Below, one piece after another: positions 18,759 to 26,458 of a stretch of 64,000 nt of DNA. Each line of letters starts with the position of its first letter. Position 1 is the stretch's first letter. The position numbers and the translations under genes were made by a program. The notes beneath the pieces are model-generated. The model did no database searches. It was given only the letters and a program-made list of their open reading frames with translations, and was not told where the DNA came from. The stretch is from Pannonibacter sp051860505 (GTDB lineage: Bacteria > Pseudomonadota > Alphaproteobacteria > Rhizobiales > Stappiaceae): contig NZ_JBHYDX010000020.1 of the NCBI RefSeq assembly GCF_051860505.1, positions 1-64,000 of the forward strand, read 5' to 3'.

Positions 18759-19324
18759 CGGACGCCCCGTTGTTTGTTCTCATCTTGAGCCGACAAGAGC
18801 CACGGGTTTGTTACAACTCGATGACAAATCCTTTGCAGAACCTAAATTGAAAATGAAGTTTCAGTGACAATGCAGCAGCGATCGTCATCTGCATTGAGAC
18901 CAGATTGAAACTTCAATACAATCTCATGACAATCACGACCGGAAAAACACAAGCGGATACGGGGCTCCTGGCTCGAACTGTCGCGCCCCCGTCATGAAAC
19001 ACGCACCTATCAGGCTCAATACAAGTACCTATGAATGCTGTTGCTGGTCCTTGCGCAAAACTGCCGTCGCTGACGGGAAATTGAGCTTCGCCGTTCCTCG
19101 GCCGGACATTTCCCAATGGGGCCGGCGCAAGGTTCGGGGACCGATTCAGGGGTTCTGCGCCACGGCGCGTGATGGCTGTTGCTGACACAAAGGCACTGTT
19201 GGCAAACCCGGCGCGGCCAAGCCTGTTCCATCTCGTCGCGTCCGGGCAACAAGGGACGCAAGACCGGCTTGCCTTTCGTGCTGGAATTGCTCGTCAAGCG
19301 CGCGCACCGGACGGCGCACTGTTG
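18759..19324. other. phn upstream region, otherwise empty intergenic DNA
   Basis: The 566 bases separate the start of phnC from the end of the arylformamidase-like gene. The phnC-proximal part holds the Pho-box-like site. A perfect 10-base inverted repeat, TGAAGTTTCA (18854-18863) and TGAAACTTCA (18906-18915), lies farther upstream and could bind a regulator. From about 18940 to 19324 I see no gene or structured RNA. Confidence 0.5.
18821..18838 (-). promoter_or_regulatory. possible Pho box of the phn operon
   Basis: Read leftward the site is CTGCAAAGGATTTGTCAT. This is an imperfect tandem of the 7-base PhoB half-site CTGTCAT with a 4-base spacer, about 63 bases upstream of the phnC start. 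The second half-site matches well, the first poorly. Confidence 0.4.
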
Positions 19325-20203
19325 TCAGGCCGTAACGAGTTTCAGCAGCGCTTGTCCGACGTCGGTCGCCGGATCGCAGAGGTCGAAAACGATATCGAAG
19401 TGATTGCGGTCACGGGCCCTGATCTCCGGCATGCCAAGCGCATCGGCATAGGCCCGGGTCTGGCGGTGAAAGCCCGGTGTCTCGTGTTCGGCGACGGCAA
19501 TGACGGACCGCGGCGCGCCGGACAGATGGCGCAGCGGGCTCAGCATCTCGACCTCCTCCGGCGTCAGCTGCATCCAGTCCTGGACATGGCTGCCGGCAAT
19601 CGGGGCCAGCTCGAACAGCCCGCTGAGGGGAAGTGCTGCCTTCAACACCTGTCCGGGCAGACCGAAGTCCTTTTGCCAGCCGGACATCATCAGCGTTCCG
19701 GCCAGATGCCCGCCGGCGGAACTGCCGGTGACCACGATGCGGTTGCGATCAATGCCGAGGGCGGCCGCCTCGCGCCAGAGATAGGCAAGGGCCGTCCGCA
19801 TCTGACGGGTGATTTCGGTCAGGCTTGCGCCGGGCGCAAGCGTGTAGTCCGGAACTGCCGATGCGATGCCGAGATCGGCGAGCATCGGGGCCATGAAAGC
19901 GGAATGCTCCTTCGACAGGGCGCGCCAGTAGCCGCCATGTATGAACAGCACCAGCGGCCGCAGTTCGCCCTGGCGTGTGCCGAAGAGGTCGAGCTTCTCC
20001 CGGCTCACCGGGTCATAGACGAGATCCAGTTTCGCGCCGGCCATCGATCTGGCCGGAAGGGACCGGGAGGTATATTGGCCGATGATCGCCGTGAAGACAT
20101 CCGGGGCGACACAGTCGCGCGCGGTGTAGTCGGCATCCAGCCGGTCGCGCGGCCAGTTGCCTTCGGCGATCAGCGAGGCTGGAGTGGCGGGCAGGTCGGA
20201 CAT
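19325..20203 (-). CDS. alpha/beta hydrolase, arylformamidase-like
   Basis: The 292-residue cytoplasmic protein resembles the BNA7/arylformamidase branch of alpha/beta hydrolases. It has HGGYW (oxyanion hole), GSSAGGHLAG (nucleophile Ser) and a C-terminal RNHFDIV carrying the likely catalytic His. That family removes formyl from N-formylkynurenine or N-formylanthranilate, freeing kynurenine or anthranilate. The context of 3-hydroxyanthranilate and anthranilate degradation supports such a role. I chose the ATG at 20203 (MSDLPATPAS, preceded by AAAGGAAA). It is the last gene of the LysR-divergent operon, 48 bases after the AspDH-like gene. A general esterase remains possible. Confidence 0.75.
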   Translation of the reverse strand: MSDLPATPASLIAEGNWPRDRLDADYTARDCVAPDVFTAIIGQYTSRSLPARSMAGAKLDLVYDPVSREKLDLFGTRQGELRPLVLFIHGGYWRALSKEHSAFMAPMLADLGIASAVPDYTLAPGASLTEITRQMRTALAYLWREAAALGIDRNRIVVTGSSAGGHLAGTLMMSGWQKDFGLPGQVLKAALPLSGLFELAPIAGSHVQDWMQLTPEEVEMLSPLRHLSGAPRSVIAVAEHETPGFHRQTRAYADALGMPEIRARDRNHFDIVFDLCDPATDVGQALLKLVTA

Positions 20204-20251
20204 GTCGGCTTTCCTTTCGGCCGGATTGCCTTCGAAGGGATCCGGCAAGGG

Positions 20252-21070
20252 TCACAGCACAAGGGCGCCGGCGCGGTTCTCGATCAGGCGGACCAGCGAC
20301 AGGGCGGTCATTTCGGAGGACTTGGGATTGGTCGCCAGGGGGCGATTGGTGAGGGTGAGGTCCATCTCGCCAAAGGCTCCGCTGGCGCGGATGCGATGAA
20401 TGTTGCAGGCCGCCCCCGGATCAGCAACCAGCGCCACCTCGGTGCGGTCCAACCCGATGCCGGCAAGAGCCGAAATGACGGCAACATTGGCGTTCTGAGG
20501 ATAGGCGGCGGCGGCCTGCCGGGCTGTCCCCTCGAAAAAGACATGCGCCTTTGCCAGCGCAGCCAGGTTACAGGCGTTTTCAGCCGGCGTGCCACGCCAG
20601 GCGGCCGGCGGCTTGATGATATCATGACGGACGCTGGCAAGGTCGAGCCTCGAGGCCGCTGCCAGCGCATCAATGCCGCCGAGCGCACCCGGCGGGACAA
20701 GTAGCTGGGCGCGGTTGCCACGAGCCAGTTGCAGGAACTCCTCCAGCAGGTCGCCGCTGGCAAAGGCTGAGGTGGACGACACGGCAAAATCGATGCTGGC
20801 GGACAGAGCGGCACGGCCCCAGGGGGCAACGCTGTCGCGTCCGGCAGCTTCGACTACAAGGCGCGGACGCTCCCCTGCCCCGTCCGTCAGCTCGTCGGGA
20901 GACGTTACATGCCGGCAACCGGAAGGCAGATCCTGCAGTTCGGCGTCCGCGTCCCGGGTGGCAACGGCAATGAGCCGGACGGGAGAGCCCCGTTCGGCCA
21001 GAAGCCCACCCACACGCCGGGCAATCGCACCCCAGCCAACGAGCACAACGGGAAGGTCAGAGCCCGACAT
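20252..21070 (-). CDS. aspartate dehydrogenase family (NadX/DUF108) oxidoreductase
   Basis: The 272-residue NAD(P)-binding protein has an N-terminal Rossmann motif VGWGAIARRV, then PPGALGGIDAL and KPPAAWRGTPAE. It also has 'IHRIRASGAFGEM' with the conserved His, and NPKSSEMTALS, which together define L-aspartate dehydrogenases. The known reaction oxidises L-Asp to iminoaspartate, a quinolinate precursor, or runs in reverse. The ATG at 21070 lies inside the end of livF (14-base overlap), indicating translational coupling. No nadA or nadC is nearby. Its place inside an aromatic-amine catabolic and transport operon suggests it may instead act on an amino or imino acid intermediate of that pathway. 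Confidence 0.85.
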   Translation of the reverse strand: MSGSDLPVVLVGWGAIARRVGGLLAERGSPVRLIAVATRDADAELQDLPSGCRHVTSPDELTDGAGERPRLVVEAAGRDSVAPWGRAALSASIDFAVSSTSAFASGDLLEEFLQLARGNRAQLLVPPGALGGIDALAAASRLDLASVRHDIIKPPAAWRGTPAENACNLAALAKAHVFFEGTARQAAAAYPQNANVAVISALAGIGLDRTEVALVADPGAACNIHRIRASGAFGEMDLTLTNRPLATNPKSSEMTALSLVRLIENRAGALVL

Positions 21071-21758
21071 AGGCCTGCACCCGTTCGGCATCCCGATCCA
21101 TGTCAGCGCCGGAGCCAATCCAGACCGTGCGGCCCTTTTCGACGATATAATGACGGTCCGCGAGGCGTTTCAGCACCGAGAGGTTCTTGTCGATCAGCAG
21201 GATCGACTGTCCGTCCTGCTTCAGATGCTCGATGCAGTGCCAGATCTCGGTCCGGATGACAGGGGCAAGCCCTTCGGTCGCCTCATCCAGGATCAGCAGG
21301 CGCGGGTTGGTCATCAGGGCGCGGCCGACGGCCAGCATCTGCTGTTCGCCGCCGGACAAGGTGCCGGCGACCTGCTCCGACCGCTCCTTGAGGCGGGGAA
21401 ACAGCGTATAGACCCGTTCCAGCGTCCAGGGATCGGACCGTTTCAGCCGGTTGGAAGCTGTGGCGACCAGGTTTTCGCGCACCTTGAGTGTCGAGAAGAT
21501 CTGCCGGCCTTCCGGCACGAGACCGGCTCCAAGACGGGCAATGCGTTCGGGGGCAAGGCCGGCGGTGGCCACGCCCTCGAACTGGATGGCACCGCCCCGC
21601 GGGTTCAGCAACCCCATGATGCAACGGACCGTGGTGGTCTTGCCCATGCCATTGCGGCCCATCAAGGTCACGACCTCGCCATCCCGGATCTCGAGATTGA
21701 CGTCGAACAGCACCTGGCTCTCGCCATAGGCGGCCTGAAGATTGGCGACACTCAGCAC
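21057..21758 (-). CDS. livF: branched-chain-type ABC transporter ATPase LivF
   Basis: The 233-residue ATPase has Walker A GRNGMGKTTTV, signature LSGGEQQMLAVGRAL and Walker B LLILDEATEGLAP, with the short LivF C-terminus. It overlaps livG by 7 bases and the AspDH-like gene by 14. Together with LivG, LivM, LivH and the binding protein it forms a complete hydrophobic/aromatic amino acid-type importer. The operon context suggests an aminobenzoate or similar aromatic substrate in place of leucine. Confidence 0.93.
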   Translation of the reverse strand: MLSVANLQAAYGESQVLFDVNLEIRDGEVVTLMGRNGMGKTTTVRCIMGLLNPRGGAIQFEGVATAGLAPERIARLGAGLVPEGRQIFSTLKVRENLVATASNRLKRSDPWTLERVYTLFPRLKERSEQVAGTLSGGEQQMLAVGRALMTNPRLLILDEATEGLAPVIRTEIWHCIEHLKQDGQSILLIDKNLSVLKRLADRHYIVEKGRTVWIGSGADMDRDAERVQAYVGL

Positions 21759-22507
21759 AATTCGTCCTCCGCCCCGAGATAGGCCTCGCGTACGGCCGGG
21801 TTGTTGCGAATCTCGTCCACGGTACCGCTGGCAATGATGCGGCCATAGACGAGCACGGAGATGCGATCAGCGAGCGCGAAGACAGCCTCCATGTCATGCT
21901 CGACCAGCAGCATGGCCGCGCTCTTGCGGGTCTCACCCAGCATCGCGATCATCGCCTGGCTTTCGACATGGCCAAGCCCGGCCATCGGCTCGTCGAGGAG
22001 CAGGAGCCGTGGCTTCATGGCAAGGGCCACGACCAGCTCCAGTTGTTTCTTCTCGCCATGGGAGAGATCGGCAACCCGGATGTCGGCGCGGTCCGCGAGG
22101 CCGCTGGAGGCCACAAATCGGCGTGCATCGTCCCAGACTGCCCGGCGGCCGCGCGCCAGATCGTAGATCCGGAAGTTATGACCCTCGCGGACCTGGATCG
22201 CCATGCCCACGTTCTCGATCACGGTCAGTTCATCGAGCAGGCTGGTGATCTGGAACGTGCGACCGAGGCCGAGTGCGACCCGATCCGGCGTCTTCAGGCG
22301 GGTGATGTCGCGGCCCGCCAGATGGATCGTACCTGCATCCGAGACCAGTTCGCCGCAGAGCTGGTTGATCAGGGTCGACTTGCCAGCCCCGTTCGGACCG
22401 ATGAGGGCGTGGATTTCGCCCTCATGGACGTCGAGGCTGACGTTGTCGGTGGCAATCAGGCCGCCGAAAGTCTTTACCAGCCCCTCAATGGACAGGATGA
22501 CGCTCAT
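21752..22507 (-). CDS. livG: branched-chain-type ABC transporter ATPase LivG
   Basis: The 251-residue ATPase has Walker A GPNGAGKSTLIN, the LivG-specific GLGRTFQI segment, signature DLSHGEKKQLELVVAL (a common LivG variant of LSGGQ), Walker B LLLLDEPMAGLG and the C-terminal YGRIIASGTVDEIR. It overlaps livM by 4 bases (22504-22507) and livF by 7, so all are coupled in one operon. Confidence 0.93.
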   Translation of the reverse strand: MSVILSIEGLVKTFGGLIATDNVSLDVHEGEIHALIGPNGAGKSTLINQLCGELVSDAGTIHLAGRDITRLKTPDRVALGLGRTFQITSLLDELTVIENVGMAIQVREGHNFRIYDLARGRRAVWDDARRFVASSGLADRADIRVADLSHGEKKQLELVVALAMKPRLLLLDEPMAGLGHVESQAMIAMLGETRKSAAMLLVEHDMEAVFALADRISVLVYGRIIASGTVDEIRNNPAVREAYLGAEDELC

Positions 22508-23490
22508 TTGACACCTCCCCGAACAAGCGCGGTGACGCGCTGAAGCAGCGCAGCAAGACCGCCCCGGGTGCCAAGCACGACGACAAGCAGAATGAGACCC
22601 AGGGCGAAGGGCCAGTGCTCGGACCAGGCCGCGAGGAATGTTTCGAGGATCAGGAACGCAGCAGCCCCCAGGAATGGCCCGAACAACGTTCCAACGCCGC
22701 CGAGGATCACCATGATCATCAGTTCACCCGACTTGGTCCAGTGCATCATGTCCGGCGAAGCAAAGCGCAGGAAGTTGGCCATCAGGGCTCCGGCAAGCCC
22801 TGCCCCCATGCCCGACAGCACAAAGGCATAGAGCTTGTAGCGATAGGCCGGGATGCCGAGGGCCGCCATGCGGCGCTCATTCTGGCGGATGCCTGAAATG
22901 ACCGTGCCAAAGCTCGATTGGGTCAGGCGGCGCAAGCCATAGAAGAACAGAACCGAGATCGCGAGGACGACATAGTAGAACGTCGCCTTGTCGCGCATGT
23001 TGAGGCCAGGCAGTGCATTGGTGCGCCGGATGATGATGCCATCCTCACCGCCATAGGCCTTGAGCGAGACGAACAGGAAGAACAACATCTGGGCAAAGGC
23101 CAGCGTGATCATGATGAACTGCACGCCGCCGGTACGCAGGGAGAGCGCGCCGATCGCTGCGGCGAAGAGGCCAGCGACCAGCACGGCCAGCGGCAGTGTC
23201 AGAAGCATCTGGTCGGTGCCGGGGATAAAACCGAACAGGGGTTCCCCACTGGCATGGTGCGTTGCCAGGATGCCGACCACATAGGCTCCGATGCCGAAGA
23301 AGGCCGCATGACCGAAACTGACCATCCCGCCATAGCCGAGGATGAAGTTGAGGCTTGCCGCAGCCATGCCGTAGATCAGGATGCGGGTGGCCAGCGCCAG
23401 AAGCGAGGCTTCGCCCAGCTCCTGCGTGACTGTGGGCAGGGCGGCGAGAGCGAGAATGAGTATGAGTGCCAGGATCCGGTTGCGCATCAC
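22504..23490 (-). CDS. livM: branched-chain-type ABC transporter permease LivM
   Basis: The 328-residue inner-membrane permease has about nine to ten helices. The family pattern 'LNFILGYGGMVSFGHAAFFGIGAY' lies near the N-terminus, and GGVGTLFGPFLGAA near the C-terminus. It starts 4 bases inside the end of livH. Two tandem ATG codons (23490 and 23487) are equally possible starts. Confidence 0.93.
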   Translation of the reverse strand: MMRNRILALILILALAALPTVTQELGEASLLALATRILIYGMAAASLNFILGYGGMVSFGHAAFFGIGAYVVGILATHHASGEPLFGFIPGTDQMLLTLPLAVLVAGLFAAAIGALSLRTGGVQFIMITLAFAQMLFFLFVSLKAYGGEDGIIIRRTNALPGLNMRDKATFYYVVLAISVLFFYGLRRLTQSSFGTVISGIRQNERRMAALGIPAYRYKLYAFVLSGMGAGLAGALMANFLRFASPDMMHWTKSGELMIMVILGGVGTLFGPFLGAAAFLILETFLAAWSEHWPFALGLILLVVVLGTRGGLAALLQRVTALVRGGVK

Positions 23491-24401
23491 GACCCCGCTG
23501 CGAACAGGCCCTTGGGCCGGATGAGAAGGACGAGTGCCATCAGCAGGTAGATTCCCATGGAGGAAATCCCGACCCCGAGCGCATCAGCTTCCGAGGCTGG
23601 CATGACGGTGCGCAGCATGCCGGGCAGGAAGGCGCGCAGGCAGGTGTCGATGACGCCAAGGCCGATACCGGCGACAAAGGCGCCGCGGATCGATCCGACG
23701 CCGCCGATGACAACGACGACAAATGTCGCCAACAGGATCTGTTCGCCCATGCCGACCTGAACCGCCAGGATCGGACCGGCCATGTAACCGGCAAGACCGG
23801 CCAGCAGCGCGCCGAGGCCAAACACCACCGTGTAGAGCATGCGAATGTCAACGCCGAGGGCCCGGACCATGTCGCGATTGGTCGATCCGGCACGCACCAG
23901 CATGCCGATCCGCGTCCGGTTGATCAGGAAATAGAGCCCCACCGCAACCAGAAGCCCGGCGCCAATGATCAGCAGCCGATATGGCGGGTAGTACAGCCCG
24001 GGCAAGATCTCGACGGAGCCCTCGAAGGCCGCCGGCAACAGCGTGAACACCGGCGAGCGCCCGAACAGCATGACAATCAGCTGGTTGAACATCAGGATCA
24101 GGGCGAAGGTCGCCAGAACCTGATCGAGATGGTCGCGCTGATACAGCTTGCGGATCACCAATGCCTCGATGGCAAGGCCCGTCAAGGCCGCTGCCCCCAG
24201 GGCTGCCGGAAGACCGAGCCAGAAGCTGCCCGTTTCAGCGGCAACAAAAGTGCCAGCATAGGCGCCGACCATATAGAGCGAGCCATGCGCAAGGTTGATC
24301 ACGCCCATGATGCCGAAGATCAGGGTCAACCCGGCCGCCAGCAGGAACAGCATGACGCCGTACTGGAGGCCATTCAGGAGTTGTTCGAGTACGAGGATCA
24401 T
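23487..24401 (-). CDS. livH: branched-chain-type ABC transporter permease LivH
   Basis: The 304-residue permease has the family start 'LEQLLNGLQYGVMLFLLAAGLTLIFG' and VINLAHGSLYMVGAY. The coupling segment 'VVVIGGVGSIRGAFVAGIG' follows. I chose the ATG at 24401, which gives the canonical N-terminus MILVLEQLLNG. The open frame up to 24515 has no similarity to the family. It forms the membrane channel with LivM. Confidence 0.93.
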   Translation of the reverse strand: MILVLEQLLNGLQYGVMLFLLAAGLTLIFGIMGVINLAHGSLYMVGAYAGTFVAAETGSFWLGLPAALGAAALTGLAIEALVIRKLYQRDHLDQVLATFALILMFNQLIVMLFGRSPVFTLLPAAFEGSVEILPGLYYPPYRLLIIGAGLLVAVGLYFLINRTRIGMLVRAGSTNRDMVRALGVDIRMLYTVVFGLGALLAGLAGYMAGPILAVQVGMGEQILLATFVVVVIGGVGSIRGAFVAGIGLGVIDTCLRAFLPGMLRTVMPASEADALGVGISSMGIYLLMALVLLIRPKGLFAAGS

Positions 24402-24553
24402 CCGCCCGCCCGATGATTGGAGTGCCAAAGCCTGCGCAGGCCGACTTGCGGTATCACCGCATAGCCGGGCCGAAGCCCTCAGCGCGCCTTGTCGGCGACG
24501 CCCGGGGACACTCACGCGCCCTGCAGCGTAAAGGTGACGTCACGCCGACCACA

Positions 24554-24583
24554 TCGACGCGGCAACCTGCGCTGCCGCGTCGA
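24554..24583 (-). terminator. hairpin between the binding-protein gene and livH
   Basis: TCGACGCGGCA (24554-24564) is perfectly complementary to TGCCGCGTCGA (24573-24583) with an 8-base loop. It lies 11 bases past the binding-protein stop. There is no T tract, so it is more likely an mRNA-stabilising or attenuating hairpin that favours the binding protein than a full terminator. Confidence 0.6.
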
Positions 24584-24594
24584 CACTTGTCAGC

Positions 24595-25761
24595 TTACAT
24601 CTTGCACTGATCGGCGTAGGCATCGCCATAGTCTTCAAGGAGCTTGTCCTTGGTGACGGCGACCGGCTTGCCATCGGGGCCTGCGACGATATCGAGCAGG
24701 TACCAGTCATGCACCGGATGCTGGTTGTTGCCGAACTTGAAGTCACCGCGAACACTCTTGAAGTCAGCGGCGCGAACGGCTTCGCGGAATTTGTCGAGAT
24801 CGTCGACGCCGCCGGTCTTGGCCAGCGCAGAGGCAATCAGCTTCGCGGTGTCATAGCCCTGCGATGCGTAATAGGTGATCGGACGTCCGTATTTCTTGTC
24901 CCAGGCGTTCACGAACTCGAGGTTCGCGTCGTTCTCGAAATCACGGTTCCAGTGCGCGGTGGCAAAGATGCCGACAGCGCCCTCGCCGACTGCATTCAGA
25001 ACAACCGCGTCAGTCGACGGCTCGGACAGGACCATCGGGATCTGCCCCGTCAGACCCGCCTGGGCATACTGCTTCAGGAACGCGATGCCGAGGCCGCCCG
25101 GGTGGAACTGGAACACGACTTCCGGATCAGCCGCACGGATCTGCGCCATTTCGGAGGCAAAGTCGGTCTGGTCGAGTTGGGTGTAGATCTCGCCGACGAT
25201 GTCACCGCCAAAGGTGCGCTTGAAGCCGTTGATGGCATCCTTGCCGGCCTGGTAGTTCGGGGCGAGCACGAAGGCCTTGTTGAAGCCGAGCTTCTTGGCG
25301 GCAGCGCCAGCGGCTTCATGCAGCGCGTCGTTCTGCCAGGACACTACGAAATAGTTCGGATGGCACTCTGCGCCAGCCAAGTTCGAAGGACCCGCGTTCG
25401 GGGAGATGTAGATGGCATCGTTGTTGACGATGTCCGGCACGGTGGCGCCAGCAACATTCGAGAACACGATGCCGGTCAGAAGCTTCATGCCGTCATCGCC
25501 CATGAACTTCTCGGCGATCTGGCGACCATTGCCCGGCTTCAGGCCATCGTCCTCGACGACCAGCTCGACGGGCACGCCACCCAGCTTGCCGCCTTCCATC
25601 TCGATGGCGAGCAGCATGCCGTCGCGGATGTCCTGACCCAGATAGCCGGCCGGGCCGGACAGGGTCGTGATCATGCCAATTTTCAGCGGGTCCTGCGCCA
25701 TGGCAGTTCCGCTCATCAGCGCAGCGATGCCCGCTGCGGCCAGAATCAGTTTCTTTCTCAT
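24595..25761 (-). CDS. periplasmic binding protein of the Liv-type transporter
   Basis: The 388-residue protein has a signal peptide (MRKKLILAAAGIAALMSGTA, then MAQ) and a Peripla_BP_6 fold. 'KIGMITTLSGPAGYLGQDIRDG' is at the mature N-terminus, and VFVLAPNYQAGKDAINGFK sits in the hinge region. I chose the ATG at 25761, which gives the signal peptide. It follows the 3-hydroxyanthranilate dioxygenase gene and precedes livH. Members of this family bind leucine-type amino acids or aromatic acids. Here the pathway genes around it argue for an aminobenzoate or kynurenine-related ligand. Confidence 0.9.
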   Translation of the reverse strand: MRKKLILAAAGIAALMSGTAMAQDPLKIGMITTLSGPAGYLGQDIRDGMLLAIEMEGGKLGGVPVELVVEDDGLKPGNGRQIAEKFMGDDGMKLLTGIVFSNVAGATVPDIVNNDAIYISPNAGPSNLAGAECHPNYFVVSWQNDALHEAAGAAAKKLGFNKAFVLAPNYQAGKDAINGFKRTFGGDIVGEIYTQLDQTDFASEMAQIRAADPEVVFQFHPGGLGIAFLKQYAQAGLTGQIPMVLSEPSTDAVVLNAVGEGAVGIFATAHWNRDFENDANLEFVNAWDKKYGRPITYYASQGYDTAKLIASALAKTGGVDDLDKFREAVRAADFKSVRGDFKFGNNQHPVHDWYLLDIVAGPDGKPVAVTKDKLLEDYGDAYADQCKM

Positions 25762-25872
25762 GTCTTCACCCTCTGTTTTTTTGCCTTCCGGCATCAGCCA
25801 GATACCGGCGTTATCCGCCGGCTCCAGTCTTGATCTTGTTGTCAGGCCTCAGCTTGCAATGGGCAGCTGAAT

Positions 25873-25888
25873 ATTTCAAGCCTAAAAC
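25873..25888. promoter_or_regulatory. degenerate copy of the MarR-type palindrome
   Basis: ATTTCAAGCCTAAAAC matches 13 of 16 bases of the perfect palindrome at 38491-38506. It lies about 110 bases upstream of the transporter binding-protein gene, just past the dioxygenase stop. One half-site is intact and the other decayed. Confidence 0.35.
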
Positions 25889-25890
25889 AA

Positions 25891-26433
25891 TTACAGTTTC
25901 ACCCAACCTTCCGGCGGCTCCTTGCCAGGGTGGATGGTGCCGCAATTCGGGCAGGTGCGCTTGGCTTCATCGGCGTAGAATGCCTTGTAGATCGGCGGCA
26001 GATCATCAACGATGGACTCCAGATCGACCTCGGCCCGGTGCACCAGCGCCTGGCATTCAAAGCAGTACCACTCGACCGCGTCCAGTTCACCCTCCGGGCG
26101 CGCCGGCTCGATGACGAGGCCGATGGAGCCTTCCTGCGGGCGCTGCGGCGAGTGACGTACGTGGGCCGGCAGCAGGAACACGTCGCCCTCGCGGATCGGC
26201 ACGTCGTAGAATTCCTTGCCGTCATAGAGCTTCAGCAGCATGTCGCCCTTGAGCTGGTAGAAGAACTCCTCCACCGGATCGTCGTGATAGTCGGTCCGCT
26301 TGTTCGGGCCGCCGACGACCGTGACCATCAGGTCAGCATCCTTGAACACCATCTGGTTGCCCACCGGAGGCTTCAGGAGGTGTTTGTGTTCATCGATCCA
26401 CTTCTGGAAATTGAAGGCCTGAAGTCGTGCCAT
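25891..26433 (-). CDS. nbaC: 3-hydroxyanthranilate 3,4-dioxygenase
   Basis: The 180-residue cupin enzyme opens the ring of 3-hydroxyanthranilate to 2-amino-3-carboxymuconate semialdehyde (ACMS). All residues known from the Cupriavidus metallidurans enzyme appear, shifted by one. The iron ligands are His50, Glu56 and His94. The substrate residues are Arg46, Arg98 and Glu109. The second, rubredoxin-like metal site is Cys124/Cys127 and Cys161/Cys164. I chose the ATG at 26433, preceded by GAGGAG and giving MARLQAFNFQKWIDEH. It follows the DapA-like gene by 25 bases. ACMS cyclises spontaneously to quinolinate unless another enzyme removes it. Confidence 0.95.
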   Translation of the reverse strand: MARLQAFNFQKWIDEHKHLLKPPVGNQMVFKDADLMVTVVGGPNKRTDYHDDPVEEFFYQLKGDMLLKLYDGKEFYDVPIREGDVFLLPAHVRHSPQRPQEGSIGLVIEPARPEGELDAVEWYCFECQALVHRAEVDLESIVDDLPPIYKAFYADEAKRTCPNCGTIHPGKEPPEGWVKL

Positions 26434-26458
26434 CACTGATCTCCTCTTTGAGGCAAGG

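Noticed and set aside
19169..20704. 511-codon open frame on the + strand
   Set aside because: It runs antisense to the arylformamidase-like and AspDH-like genes, which carry convincing motifs.
25891..26433. Alternative reading of the dioxygenase as 4-amino-3-hydroxybenzoate 2,3-dioxygenase (AhdA-like)
   Set aside because: All iron-ligand and substrate residues of the 3-hydroxyanthranilate enzyme are present, so that name is preferred. The alternative is not fully excluded.
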